A DNA stretch of 45,617 bases from Methanobacteriota archaeon (lineage in GTDB: Archaea > Thermoplasmatota > Poseidoniia > Poseidoniales > Poseidoniaceae), in the NCBI GenBank assembly GCA_002692465.1, contig NZKH01000005.1, forward strand, positions 21,361 through 66,977, read 5' to 3'. The notes beneath the pieces were generated by a model. That model did not search any database. It was not told the origin of the DNA and saw only the letters and a program-made list of their open reading frames with translations. Every line of letters begins with the position of its first letter. The stretch's first letter is position 1. Made by a program: the position numbers and the translations under genes. Below, piece by piece: positions 35,798-43,317 of this stretch.

Positions 35798-36607
35798 TCA
35801 TGCAATTCTTTGCACTGTTTCTGGAGTAATTCCCTCTTCAGGGGTTACTCTATAAGTCATTACAGACAGATTTTCCGGCGCATTTCTAAATTTTCTAACA
35901 ATCATTCTAGTTTCAAATTCACTTCCAATCATATGAACTCCGAAAGTCAAAACCATATCTGCTATTGAAGACATCTCTCTTTCTATAGAGGTATCTAATG
36001 AATCTGTACTAACACAAAGTAACAAAATACCTCTAGCCATTTGAGTATGTGCTTGCATCATCCTTAGCATTGAAATTACTCTGCTTTTATCATAACGTTG
36101 AAAGAAGAAATCTAAATTTTCAACAGCACAACGGAAAAAGGGACCTCTTTCCATTACACTATTGGCCATTTCTGTAAGAAAGTCTTCCGTTTCATCATCC
36201 ACAAATCTAGTTTGTGACAATCTTTGAATATCATTCATATTAAATCCTTCTAATCTATATTTACTGGCTTGTAATTCCTTACCTAATACTCTATTGTTAT
36301 ATTCCGAACCAATACTAATTATTTGCAATTCATTTAACCAATTATATTTGTCATAAACCTGCATAATTTCATCAGATGTTTCATTTGTTGAAATATACAT
36401 CGTATTTTCTGGCTCTTCGCATGGAGAAAGGAATTGTTTGGCAAATAATTCTGCACCAGCACCAGGATCCGTTAAGGCAAGTATTGTGAAACCTCTTGGT
36501 ACTCCTCCGTTCATAATTTTATCAAATTTAGGAATTCCGAAGCTTCCCATTTTCCCGAAAAATTGTTCGTCCTCTCGGGAAATTTCAAATTTAGTATTTA
36601 TTGTCAA
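35798..36607 (-). CDS. KaiC/RecA-fold protein with degenerate P-loop
   Basis: 269 residues. Overall pattern of a KaiC/FlaH-like domain: GIPKFDKIMNGGVPRGFTILAL, then TDPGAGAELFAKQFL where GPPGSGKTT is expected; Lys and Thr of Walker A are replaced by Ala52 and Glu53. ENTMYISTNETSDEIMQVY matches the 'yiS.e.....i' strand; the Walker B position reads FFRCAVENLDFFF; a later ADMVLTFG strand is typical for the family. It is probably not an ATPase and may be a regulator or scaffold. TTG 36607 follows AAGGAGGT. The downstream pilin start region overlaps its stop. Confidence 0.72.
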   Translation of the reverse strand: MTINTKFEISREDEQFFGKMGSFGIPKFDKIMNGGVPRGFTILALTDPGAGAELFAKQFLSPCEEPENTMYISTNETSDEIMQVYDKYNWLNELQIISIGSEYNNRVLGKELQASKYRLEGFNMNDIQRLSQTRFVDDETEDFLTEMANSVMERGPFFRCAVENLDFFFQRYDKSRVISMLRMMQAHTQMARGILLLCVSTDSLDTSIEREMSSIADMVLTFGVHMIGSEFETRMIVRKFRNAPENLSVMTYRVTPEEGITPETVQRIA

Positions 36608-36620
36608 AGTTTCAACCTCC

Positions 36621-37205
36621 TTAATTTATCACTATTTGACCTCTGTCAATTAAATCTGTACAATACAAGTCTAAATTTGCCAAAACCCCTGGAGGGGTTT
36701 GATCTGGAACATTAATTATTACTGACAATACTTCTCTCTGTCTAAAAGTATTTACAAATGTGTGTAAATATTCCGCTAGCATTCTTTCTTCATTATAAAT
36801 TGCTAGTGCATTTACACTATCTAAAATTACAAAATTTCTTTCTGTTAATTTTTTCCTGAAATGATACATTGTCCTGAGTAATGCACTTTCTAACATAATT
36901 GGTGAATCAATATATGATATGTTAGTATGCTCAGTATTCGTACCACCTAAAATACCTGATGAAACCATATCTAAAAACTGTATATTGCCTGTTGGAATAC
37001 CTAATGATTCTAAACCTTCAATAATTTCATTTGCACCTCTAGAAGCCGAAATATAAACCCCGCCCATTTCAAAAACGTTAATCAATGGATTAAGTATACT
37101 TGCAGTTACTGTAAATGAATTTGAGGTGCCACACCTTACCTGCATTGAACTATTTAATCCAACATCACTCAATTGTTCTGCTATTTTTTGATCTAATTCT
37201 ATCAT
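36621..37205 (-). CDS. RecA/KaiC-fold protein lacking Walker A
   Basis: 194 residues, short for the family. VYISASRGANEIIEGLESLGI and NFVILDSVNALAIYNEERML (Walker-B-like LDS) match the KaiC/FlaH core, as do the MLAEYLHTFVNTFRQREV helix and LSVIINVPDQTPPGVL strand. The N-terminal segment with the P-loop is replaced by GTSNSFTVTASILNPL, which has no GxxxxGK. ATG 37205 lies 6 nt after GAGGTG, itself overlapping the preceding gene's end (12-bp spacing). Likely a second non-catalytic partner of the intact ATPase at 37217-37978. Confidence 0.68.
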   Translation of the reverse strand: MIELDQKIAEQLSDVGLNSSMQVRCGTSNSFTVTASILNPLINVFEMGGVYISASRGANEIIEGLESLGIPTGNIQFLDMVSSGILGGTNTEHTNISYIDSPIMLESALLRTMYHFRKKLTERNFVILDSVNALAIYNEERMLAEYLHTFVNTFRQREVLSVIINVPDQTPPGVLANLDLYCTDLIDRGQIVIN

Positions 37206-37216
37206 TTAATTCACCT

Positions 37217-37978
37217 CTAGCCAGAAGAACCCCACTTTAACATCGGAGTAAGCATCACTCCAATCGATGTTAATTCAACGGCATACTTTGCTCTACTATG
37301 AGAGGTCCCCCTCATCTTAACAACTTGTAAAAATCTTAGTAAATGCCCCATTCTTTCAACATCACCCAATACAATTATTCCATCACTAATTGCTTCTTCA
37401 ACACCGAAAGAAGACCACATATTAACTCCTGATTTTTCAGATGTAATCTCAGAAATCAATAATGTAGTGCATCCTAAAGTAGATAATTTCTTACCTAAAG
37501 TAAAAAGAAAATCTCTAATCAATTGTTCACTTTGAATTTTATAACATAATGTTGTCACCGAATCAATCACTAATCTAGTAACTCCAATTGTATTTACTAT
37601 GTCTGTAATGGCTTTAATTAAAGCATGAATATCGCCCAAATCAAACGTTGCTTTGGTTAACCCTAACCAAGAATATAATACGTCCATATCAAAAACATTG
37701 ATTAGGCCTTTATCGACCATTCTCATATCAAAAAAGTCGTATTGACGCACATTATCCAATAATTTTACAGATGGTTCTGTAGCAGTAAAATGGGCACATG
37801 CCTCTCCATTTTCAGCACCTCTAACTAAAAACTCTAAACCTAACGTAGTCTTTCCACAACCACATGATCCAGCAGCTAAAACTGTAGAGCCATAGGGTAT
37901 TCCTCCACGCAATATTTCATCAAGACCGTGTATTCCTGTTACACATCTGTCTCGGACATAACCGGTAGCGGATTCCAT
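37217..37978 (-). CDS. KaiC-like ATPase (FlaH/RecA superfamily), intact P-loop
   Basis: 253 residues, a single KaiC domain. CVTGIHGLDEILRGGIPYGS is the family start; Walker A GSCGCGKTT (37-45) is intact; ACAHFTATEPSVKLLDN and Walker B RLVIDSVTTLCYK follow; the C-terminal strand VVKMRGTSHSRAKY(AVEL) is the classic KaiC 'v.K.Rg..h' motif. Archaellum protein FlaH/ArlH has the same fold. A 10-bp near-perfect inverted repeat lies 3 bp upstream of ATG 37978. It heads the three-ATPase set and is the only member able to bind and hydrolyse ATP by sequence. Confidence 0.82.
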   Translation of the reverse strand: MESATGYVRDRCVTGIHGLDEILRGGIPYGSTVLAAGSCGCGKTTLGLEFLVRGAENGEACAHFTATEPSVKLLDNVRQYDFFDMRMVDKGLINVFDMDVLYSWLGLTKATFDLGDIHALIKAITDIVNTIGVTRLVIDSVTTLCYKIQSEQLIRDFLFTLGKKLSTLGCTTLLISEITSEKSGVNMWSSFGVEEAISDGIIVLGDVERMGHLLRFLQVVKMRGTSHSRAKYAVELTSIGVMLTPMLKWGSSG

Positions 37979-37981
37979 GTG

Positions 37982-38004
37982 ATTCGTTACATCGTGTAAT
38001 GAAT
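37982..38004 (-). promoter_or_regulatory. Near-perfect inverted repeat before the KaiC-like gene
   Basis: ATTCGTTACA (37982-37991) and TGTAATGAAT (37995-38004) are inverted with one mismatch around a 3-bp centre. On the minus strand this ends 3 nt before the start codon at 37978, where no Shine-Dalgarno sequence is visible. It could be a protein operator or an RNA hairpin that covers the start of the message. Confidence 0.5.
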
Positions 38005-38023
38005 AGGTTCATGAAATCATGGG

Positions 38024-39127
38024 TTATATTGAACCCGGAGTGCCGTCTTCTAAAGGAATCCAATTAGAGGAGTTTGAAAATTCACCATAATTCCACACTA
38101 AAGAATACCCCACATTAATATTCCAAGTATTATCCCAATGAAAATTAATTAAATCATATGTTAATGCTGAGTTAAATTCTGCATATTGAAATGAAATATG
38201 ACCTCCACTCGACTCTATTGAATCAATTAGGCCACTACCTAATACTCCTGAAACTCCTAAATCAACAACTAATGCATCTCCTAAATTTTGTTGGATTGAA
38301 GGGTTTCCTGAAAGTAAAAGATGGCTTTCCCCTGGAACTACTCCAGAAGTAATTAATTCATGCGCTGAAACAACACCGTTAGTAATTTTAGAAACACTCC
38401 AACCAGATAAATTCACTGCAAACTGATCGGGATTATACAATTCAATCCATTCTGGCCCCCCAGAGGCAGGGTCAATCATAATTTCTGTCATTAACAACTT
38501 ATCAGTAAATCCGGCACCCAAGTGTACTTCTAAACTAACTAAAACAACTTCATCTGCCATATGCAAAGTCCTACTTATTGAAACACTTGAAAATGAACTA
38601 TTTCTGTGAGTTCCATCATCAAATAATAATTCACCAATTCTTGATGAATCTGGTGAGGATTCAACGCGAACTAATAGCCTAACATCATAATCCTCATTCA
38701 ATCCTAAACCCTTACTAAAAGTATCTTCTGTTAAAGATTTCAAGGAATCTACTTTCATTGTGGATAATCTACCCCTTTCACTTAAAAGGCCAGGAATTAA
38801 TGCACCTGAATTTAGTTCTTCGGGGGATAATAAATGCCAATCAACAGTTGCATTTCCAACATCTTTTATTCCATTTTCAAATGGAATATGATATCCCTCG
38901 CTTCCCGTAAGCTTGTCCATTGCCTCTACTGCAGATCTCTCCAATCTATCAATATCTGGTGTATTAGGCCCTAATTGTAACTGTGCGAGTGACAAAAATG
39001 CTGTTACCAACATGAGGAACAAAATGAATGCAGATAAAAATTCAATTACAGCAGTCATTGCATTTTCATCGCGGGAAAACTCGTCTTGGCCTCTCTTCAC
39101 AAAACTAAGAGGTTTGGCAAAGGACAT
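38024..39127 (-). CDS. Pilin-like membrane protein with lamin-tail domain
   Basis: 367 residues. Residues about 19-50 (RDENAMTAVIEFLSAFILF, then LMLVTAFLSLAQLQLG) form one hydrophobic helix preceded by an acidic D-E-N, like the pilin-type anchors of haloarchaeal and Marine Group proteins. A middle domain (about 60-205) is beta-rich. Residues 211-330 resemble a lamin-tail domain: LLMTEIMIDPASGGPEWIEL, YNPDQFAVNLSGWSVSK, LLLSGNPS. Such domains are beta-sandwiches found on exported proteins. ATG 39127 has no Shine-Dalgarno. It is the first gene of the minus-strand cluster, 46 bp before the KaiC-like ATPase. Confidence 0.72.
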   Translation of the reverse strand: MSFAKPLSFVKRGQDEFSRDENAMTAVIEFLSAFILFLMLVTAFLSLAQLQLGPNTPDIDRLERSAVEAMDKLTGSEGYHIPFENGIKDVGNATVDWHLLSPEELNSGALIPGLLSERGRLSTMKVDSLKSLTEDTFSKGLGLNEDYDVRLLVRVESSPDSSRIGELLFDDGTHRNSSFSSVSISRTLHMADEVVLVSLEVHLGAGFTDKLLMTEIMIDPASGGPEWIELYNPDQFAVNLSGWSVSKITNGVVSAHELITSGVVPGESHLLLSGNPSIQQNLGDALVVDLGVSGVLGSGLIDSIESSGGHISFQYAEFNSALTYDLINFHWDNTWNINVGYSLVWNYGEFSNSSNWIPLEDGTPGSI

Positions 39128-39272
39128 AAGACTGATGTTGATAAATTAAAAAAATTAACCAAAATATTTGAAAATAAAATGTTTTCAAAAAAAAATTAAA
39201 TGTTCGAAATCGGACTCTTTTCCCATCATGTAACCGTTTGATATTTACGATATTAATGAGTCCTATTAATTC

Positions 39273-42200
39273 GTGGGTTATACAAGCGAGGGTATTGCTG
39301 ATTTCTCGGCCAACAAAAAAATGGCAAGAATTAGCCTATTTTTAGTTGCAATGTTTTCATTATCAATAATCCCAATTAGTACCGTTTCTGCAAACGCAAA
39401 TATTGATTTAGGGTTTGAAGAAACTGAAAATCTTCAAAATGGAGTTAGTTACCCAATTGAAGATTTAATCACAATAGAAATATATGTTAAAAATCTAGAT
39501 AATGATGAAGCATTTAATGCAATTAAGTGGATTGAATGGGATTTTTGCTCCGGAGACATGTCTGCAACAGGGTGCGACGAAAATAATATTATTGAAAACG
39601 GAACAAAATTTACTGCAAACATAGCACCTAATTCAAGAAAATTAATCTCCTTTAGTACATTTCAACCGGTCAATAGTGGAGATTATACTTTAGAAGTTCG
39701 ATTCGAAGATAATGATGTAAATCCTACAAATGATGAAATGTATGTAGTAATTACAATAGTTGATGCATTTACAGATTTTGTTGTAGATACAAGTTATGAC
39801 ATTCTACCTGAAGTAGCTAATTTAAACGTTTACAACGGAGATACAATTTATAATTCAAATAAAGATTATCCTCTTTTCTTAAATGGATCTGTTGAGAATT
39901 GGCAACAAAATAGTCCTGCTCAAATAGGCTGGCAACTACTGGATGGAGATGTTGTTTTTGCTGAAGCGATGACAAATACAATAAATTTCCCAACTCAAAC
40001 TGAAGAATTAACCTCATTTAGTATAGAATTACCGTTTCTAAATTCTCCAAGAGAAGGTGTCTTTTGGCTAAAATATGGTTTATTTACTCCGGGAGAGGAT
40101 ATGAATCATCTAAATAATCAACACTCAAGACGAATAATTTTTGATGACACATTAGACATTACAATCAATACACCTGAATCAGTCATTAACCCTGAAGATG
40201 GAGTCTGGTACGCTGGTTTAAATTCAATGAAAGTTGTTGTGAAAAACAATGGAAACGTTTCTTCATATAATTATGATCTTGAACTTGAACAAATATATGA
40301 TGGAAGTTATACTGACATTATACAAATTTGTGGAGATATAGATTTACATCCTGGTGAATCAGAAATATGTTATTTTGATCTTTTGAATCCCGGATTAACA
40401 AACCTAACACTAACTATTGACGAAGCATACCAATCATATTATGATGAAAATACTGAAGATAACAGGATTCTCATACCCACTGAAATAATTGCAGGTGAAT
40501 TAAACGCATCTGTAATTTTAGAAAGAGAGGATGGGATTTTTACATTTGACGATACAATCCATTTAGTTGCTTCAGTCAGTTCTAATGCACCAACACCTTT
40601 GACATTTGATTGGGCACGTAATGGATGGTCAATGGCAAGTGGAGATGATGTGAATTTAACTGCAAGACATATGGGTACAGGAACCCATCAAATGACACTA
40701 ACTGTAACTGATTCATTAGACCGTGTAATCTTTGTAGATTTTGAATTAGTTATTGTTAACACTACTTTCTTCTCATATGGTGGAGATATGATTTATGGTG
40801 TTGCGCCTACAAGGTCCACTGCATATGTTGATATTGATTTTGAACTAGTGCCTGAACTCTTCAAGTATTCAATTGACGAAAGCCTTACTCCATTGTATAC
40901 TTTAGATGTAGACGCAATTAACAGTTTAAATCCAGGTCAAGACCCTGGTTTGGAAAGATTAGAAATGACTCTAGATTTAGATAAATTATTACCTAAAGAA
41001 GTAGTAGATAATAGTTCAATAAAGTTATATTGGATTGAAAATATTACTGACGATACTCCCGTAGAATTAAATGCAGATTACATAACTCTAGTTCAAGATG
41101 ATGGTTTGTACAATATCAAAACACCAACAGATGGGATGTTCTTAATTGCTGCAAATTTCGCATCAATTAATCTCTCAATAGAGAATTTAGAGGCAGTACC
41201 ATACAAAGCAGGTGGAATGACACTACAATGGAATGTAATTGGAGACATAAATAATCCATTTGTTTTAGATTGGCAAATATATAGAAATATTGGGACTGAA
41301 GGTCTTTTAATCCCATTTAATTCATTAAATGATACATCAGCTGAAGATTGGGAACAACTGACAAATGGTAAATTGTCAGATTCAATTAAAATCAACACAC
41401 CCCTCATACTTACTTCTAGTGAAACAGAAATTGCAGTCCAATGCGTAGATCAATTAGATTCTAATGATCAAAACTATAGTTTAGAAGTTGAAAATTGTTA
41501 CAAGCAAGATTTTGACCAAAGATGGCATGATCCAAAACCCTTAGATGCCGACATTTGTGCATCTTATGTAATCGTGGCGACAAATAGACAAGGAGAAACA
41601 TTATGGCAGAATGGTGGAGTTTCAGGCATTAAAGAAAATGGCCTAGGGGAAGGTGTTTGTGGAGATAATAAGGCACCATTAATCATATTAAGTAATCTAA
41701 ATCAAGAAGTTATTTATGACAATTCTTCTTCCTGCTTGGAAGAAAATTTGGATTATTCACGTTGTTATTCTGTTAAATTAAAATGGAACTGGCCAATGAC
41801 AATCTCAGAGTCTGTTGATTTCAAACTCTATAGGACTGAACAATATGTAACTGATTTACAATTTGCAATACCCCTAGAAACATATGAAAGTATTACTCCT
41901 GGAGCATCTATTGAATACATTGACACAGGAACAAATGTTTTGACAACATATACAGATGGAGAATTTGAAAATATCGAAATAGACATAGGAATAAGGCCAG
42001 ATAGGGTTTATTATTACTATTTAGCACCAACTGACGCTCTTGGAAATGAACGAACATCTCCTATTCAAGGCAATTGGGTTGAAGTTCAAGTGGACGAAGT
42101 CAGTGTTTCAGAATACCATCCTGAATGGATACCGCCACCACCTGCCCCACCAGAAACAATTACTGGAACTGATTTTGAAGCAGAGTTGTTAGATTATTTA

Positions 42201-42371
42201 GAAAAATCAACCTTCCAAGTTGCTGGATTAATTACAATCATAATCATTTGTTTAAATTGTGTATTAATACCATATTCTATACAGCAAAGGAAGAAAGCTA
42301 GTCGTAGAATTGATCACTTGATTAAATCTGGTGCATGGGATATGTATGACGAAGATGAAGATGATTATTGA
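39273..42371 (+). CDS. Large secreted/anchored surface protein
   Basis: 1032 residues. A signal peptide is visible (KKMARISLFLVAMFSLS, then IIPISTVSANA); the body is beta-rich with CARDB/PKD-like blocks (VSYPIEDLITIEIYVKNLDN, VVVKNNGNVSSYNY, FDWARNGWSMASGDDVNL, HQMTLTVTDSLDR) and fibronectin-like parts (ALGNERTSPIQGN). A membrane helix near the end (AGLITIIIICLNCVLIP) is followed by a basic then acidic tail. GTG 39273 or ATG 39321 may be the start; a TATA-like element about 26 bp before 39273 suggests a leaderless GTG. Cell-surface role inferred; no specific function claimed. Confidence 0.7.
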   Translation: MGYTSEGIADFSANKKMARISLFLVAMFSLSIIPISTVSANANIDLGFEETENLQNGVSYPIEDLITIEIYVKNLDNDEAFNAIKWIEWDFCSGDMSATGCDENNIIENGTKFTANIAPNSRKLISFSTFQPVNSGDYTLEVRFEDNDVNPTNDEMYVVITIVDAFTDFVVDTSYDILPEVANLNVYNGDTIYNSNKDYPLFLNGSVENWQQNSPAQIGWQLLDGDVVFAEAMTNTINFPTQTEELTSFSIELPFLNSPREGVFWLKYGLFTPGEDMNHLNNQHSRRIIFDDTLDITINTPESVINPEDGVWYAGLNSMKVVVKNNGNVSSYNYDLELEQIYDGSYTDIIQICGDIDLHPGESEICYFDLLNPGLTNLTLTIDEAYQSYYDENTEDNRILIPTEIIAGELNASVILEREDGIFTFDDTIHLVASVSSNAPTPLTFDWARNGWSMASGDDVNLTARHMGTGTHQMTLTVTDSLDRVIFVDFELVIVNTTFFSYGGDMIYGVAPTRSTAYVDIDFELVPELFKYSIDESLTPLYTLDVDAINSLNPGQDPGLERLEMTLDLDKLLPKEVVDNSSIKLYWIENITDDTPVELNADYITLVQDDGLYNIKTPTDGMFLIAANFASINLSIENLEAVPYKAGGMTLQWNVIGDINNPFVLDWQIYRNIGTEGLLIPFNSLNDTSAEDWEQLTNGKLSDSIKINTPLILTSSETEIAVQCVDQLDSNDQNYSLEVENCYKQDFDQRWHDPKPLDADICASYVIVATNRQGETLWQNGGVSGIKENGLGEGVCGDNKAPLIILSNLNQEVIYDNSSSCLEENLDYSRCYSVKLKWNWPMTISESVDFKLYRTEQYVTDLQFAIPLETYESITPGASIEYIDTGTNVLTTYTDGEFENIEIDIGIRPDRVYYYYLAPTDALGNERTSPIQGNWVEVQVDEVSVSEYHPEWIPPPPAPPETITGTDFEAELLDYLEKSTFQVAGLITIIIICLNCVLIPYSIQQRKKASRRIDHLIKSGAWDMYDEDEDDY

Positions 42372-42391
42372 TAATCAAAAATAATAAATTT

Positions 42392-43300
42392 TTAACTATC
42401 AGATTCTTCTTCGTTTTCATCTAATTGACATTCTCGCCTATCTTCTATCCAAGTCCCGCCCCGTTCTTCACAATCTTCTTGTGGAGTGTTTTCAGATGTT
42501 TCTTCCTCTTCACGATCTTCTTCATCATTAAAGTCACAATAGTATTCTCCATCACGATCAGGTGCTTCTGTCCAAGTCCCTCCTCGTCTTTCGCAATCTT
42601 CTTGGGTTATGTTTGAATCTTCACGATCTCTAAATTCACAATATGAAACACCATCACGATCAGGTGCTTCTGTCCAAGTTCCACCTCTTTCTTCACACAT
42701 TTCCTGCGTAATTTCAAACTCTTCCCCATTACTAAAACTACACCAAGAAGGTCTAGTATTAATTATAATGTCATCTTGGCTCCTTACCAATTCAGCTATG
42801 CTTAACTCACCATCTGAATCAAAATCAAGTTCATTAAATGATGTTAAAATTTCAGTATAATTTTGAGACTCATTAGTTAAATTTTCATCTTCTACAGAAT
42901 TCCAAATCTGAACAAATTCATCCCAGTCAAGACCACTAGAATTATCATTGTCGTAATCTTCTATTGAATTATTATCTATTACCCCTCCCATTTTTCTAAT
43001 AGTGCTCATAGCATAACTAGTATTTCCACTACGGTCTTCAATTACTTCAACCCAAATACCACCTTCTCTTTCACATTCTTCTTGAGTCATATTTTCACTC
43101 AAAATAGGAGATGGATTTAATGGTGTAATAGGACGCATTGTAGAAATTTCTGTAGAAGATTCATTAGCAACTATTCTATCCTCCATTTTCCTTAAATCAT
43201 CAGTTTTTTCAACTTTTTGTTCTTCACGAATATCTTCAACACATCCTGCTAAAGATGAAAAAATCAATACTGAAAAAATTAAAATCGTTCTAAGTTGCAT
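42392..43300 (-). CDS. Lipoprotein with EF-hand-like motifs and cysteine-rich repeats
   Basis: 302 residues. Signal peptide and lipobox end in FSSLAGC (Cys20), so it is probably lipid-anchored. Two calcium-loop-like segments: DYDNDNSSGLDWDEF and DFDSDGELSIAEL. Four copies of a unit 'QE(x)CE(x)RGG(T/I)W' (QEECEREGGIW, QEMCEERGGTW, QEDCERRGGTW, QEDCEERGGTW) occur; the second and third continue identically into TEAPDRDG and then (S/Y)YC(E/D)F. Middle and end are strongly acidic. It starts at ATG 43300 and follows the YHYH-domain gene on the same strand by 17 bp. Confidence 0.7.
   Translation of the reverse strand: MQLRTILIFSVLIFSSLAGCVEDIREEQKVEKTDDLRKMEDRIVANESSTEISTMRPITPLNPSPILSENMTQEECEREGGIWVEVIEDRSGNTSYAMSTIRKMGGVIDNNSIEDYDNDNSSGLDWDEFVQIWNSVEDENLTNESQNYTEILTSFNELDFDSDGELSIAELVRSQDDIIINTRPSWCSFSNGEEFEITQEMCEERGGTWTEAPDRDGVSYCEFRDREDSNITQEDCERRGGTWTEAPDRDGEYYCDFNDEEDREEEETSENTPQEDCEERGGTWIEDRRECQLDENEEESDS
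42440..43085 (-). repeat. Coding repeats for the QE-CE-RGGTW units
   Basis: The two best-matching units share the DNA run ATCACGATCAGGTGCTTCTG followed by TCCAAGT, at 42551-42577 and 42653-42679, 102 bp apart. Two more diverged units flank them (about 42450 and 43050). This points to tandem duplication of a segment of about 34 codons. Confidence 0.6.
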
Positions 43301-43317
43301 GAATGAACCAAAAAGGT

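Noticed and set aside
35250-39127. Complete archaellum operon
   Set aside because: ArlI and ArlJ homologues and multiple archaellins are absent; only pilin-like proteins and KaiC-fold proteins are present.
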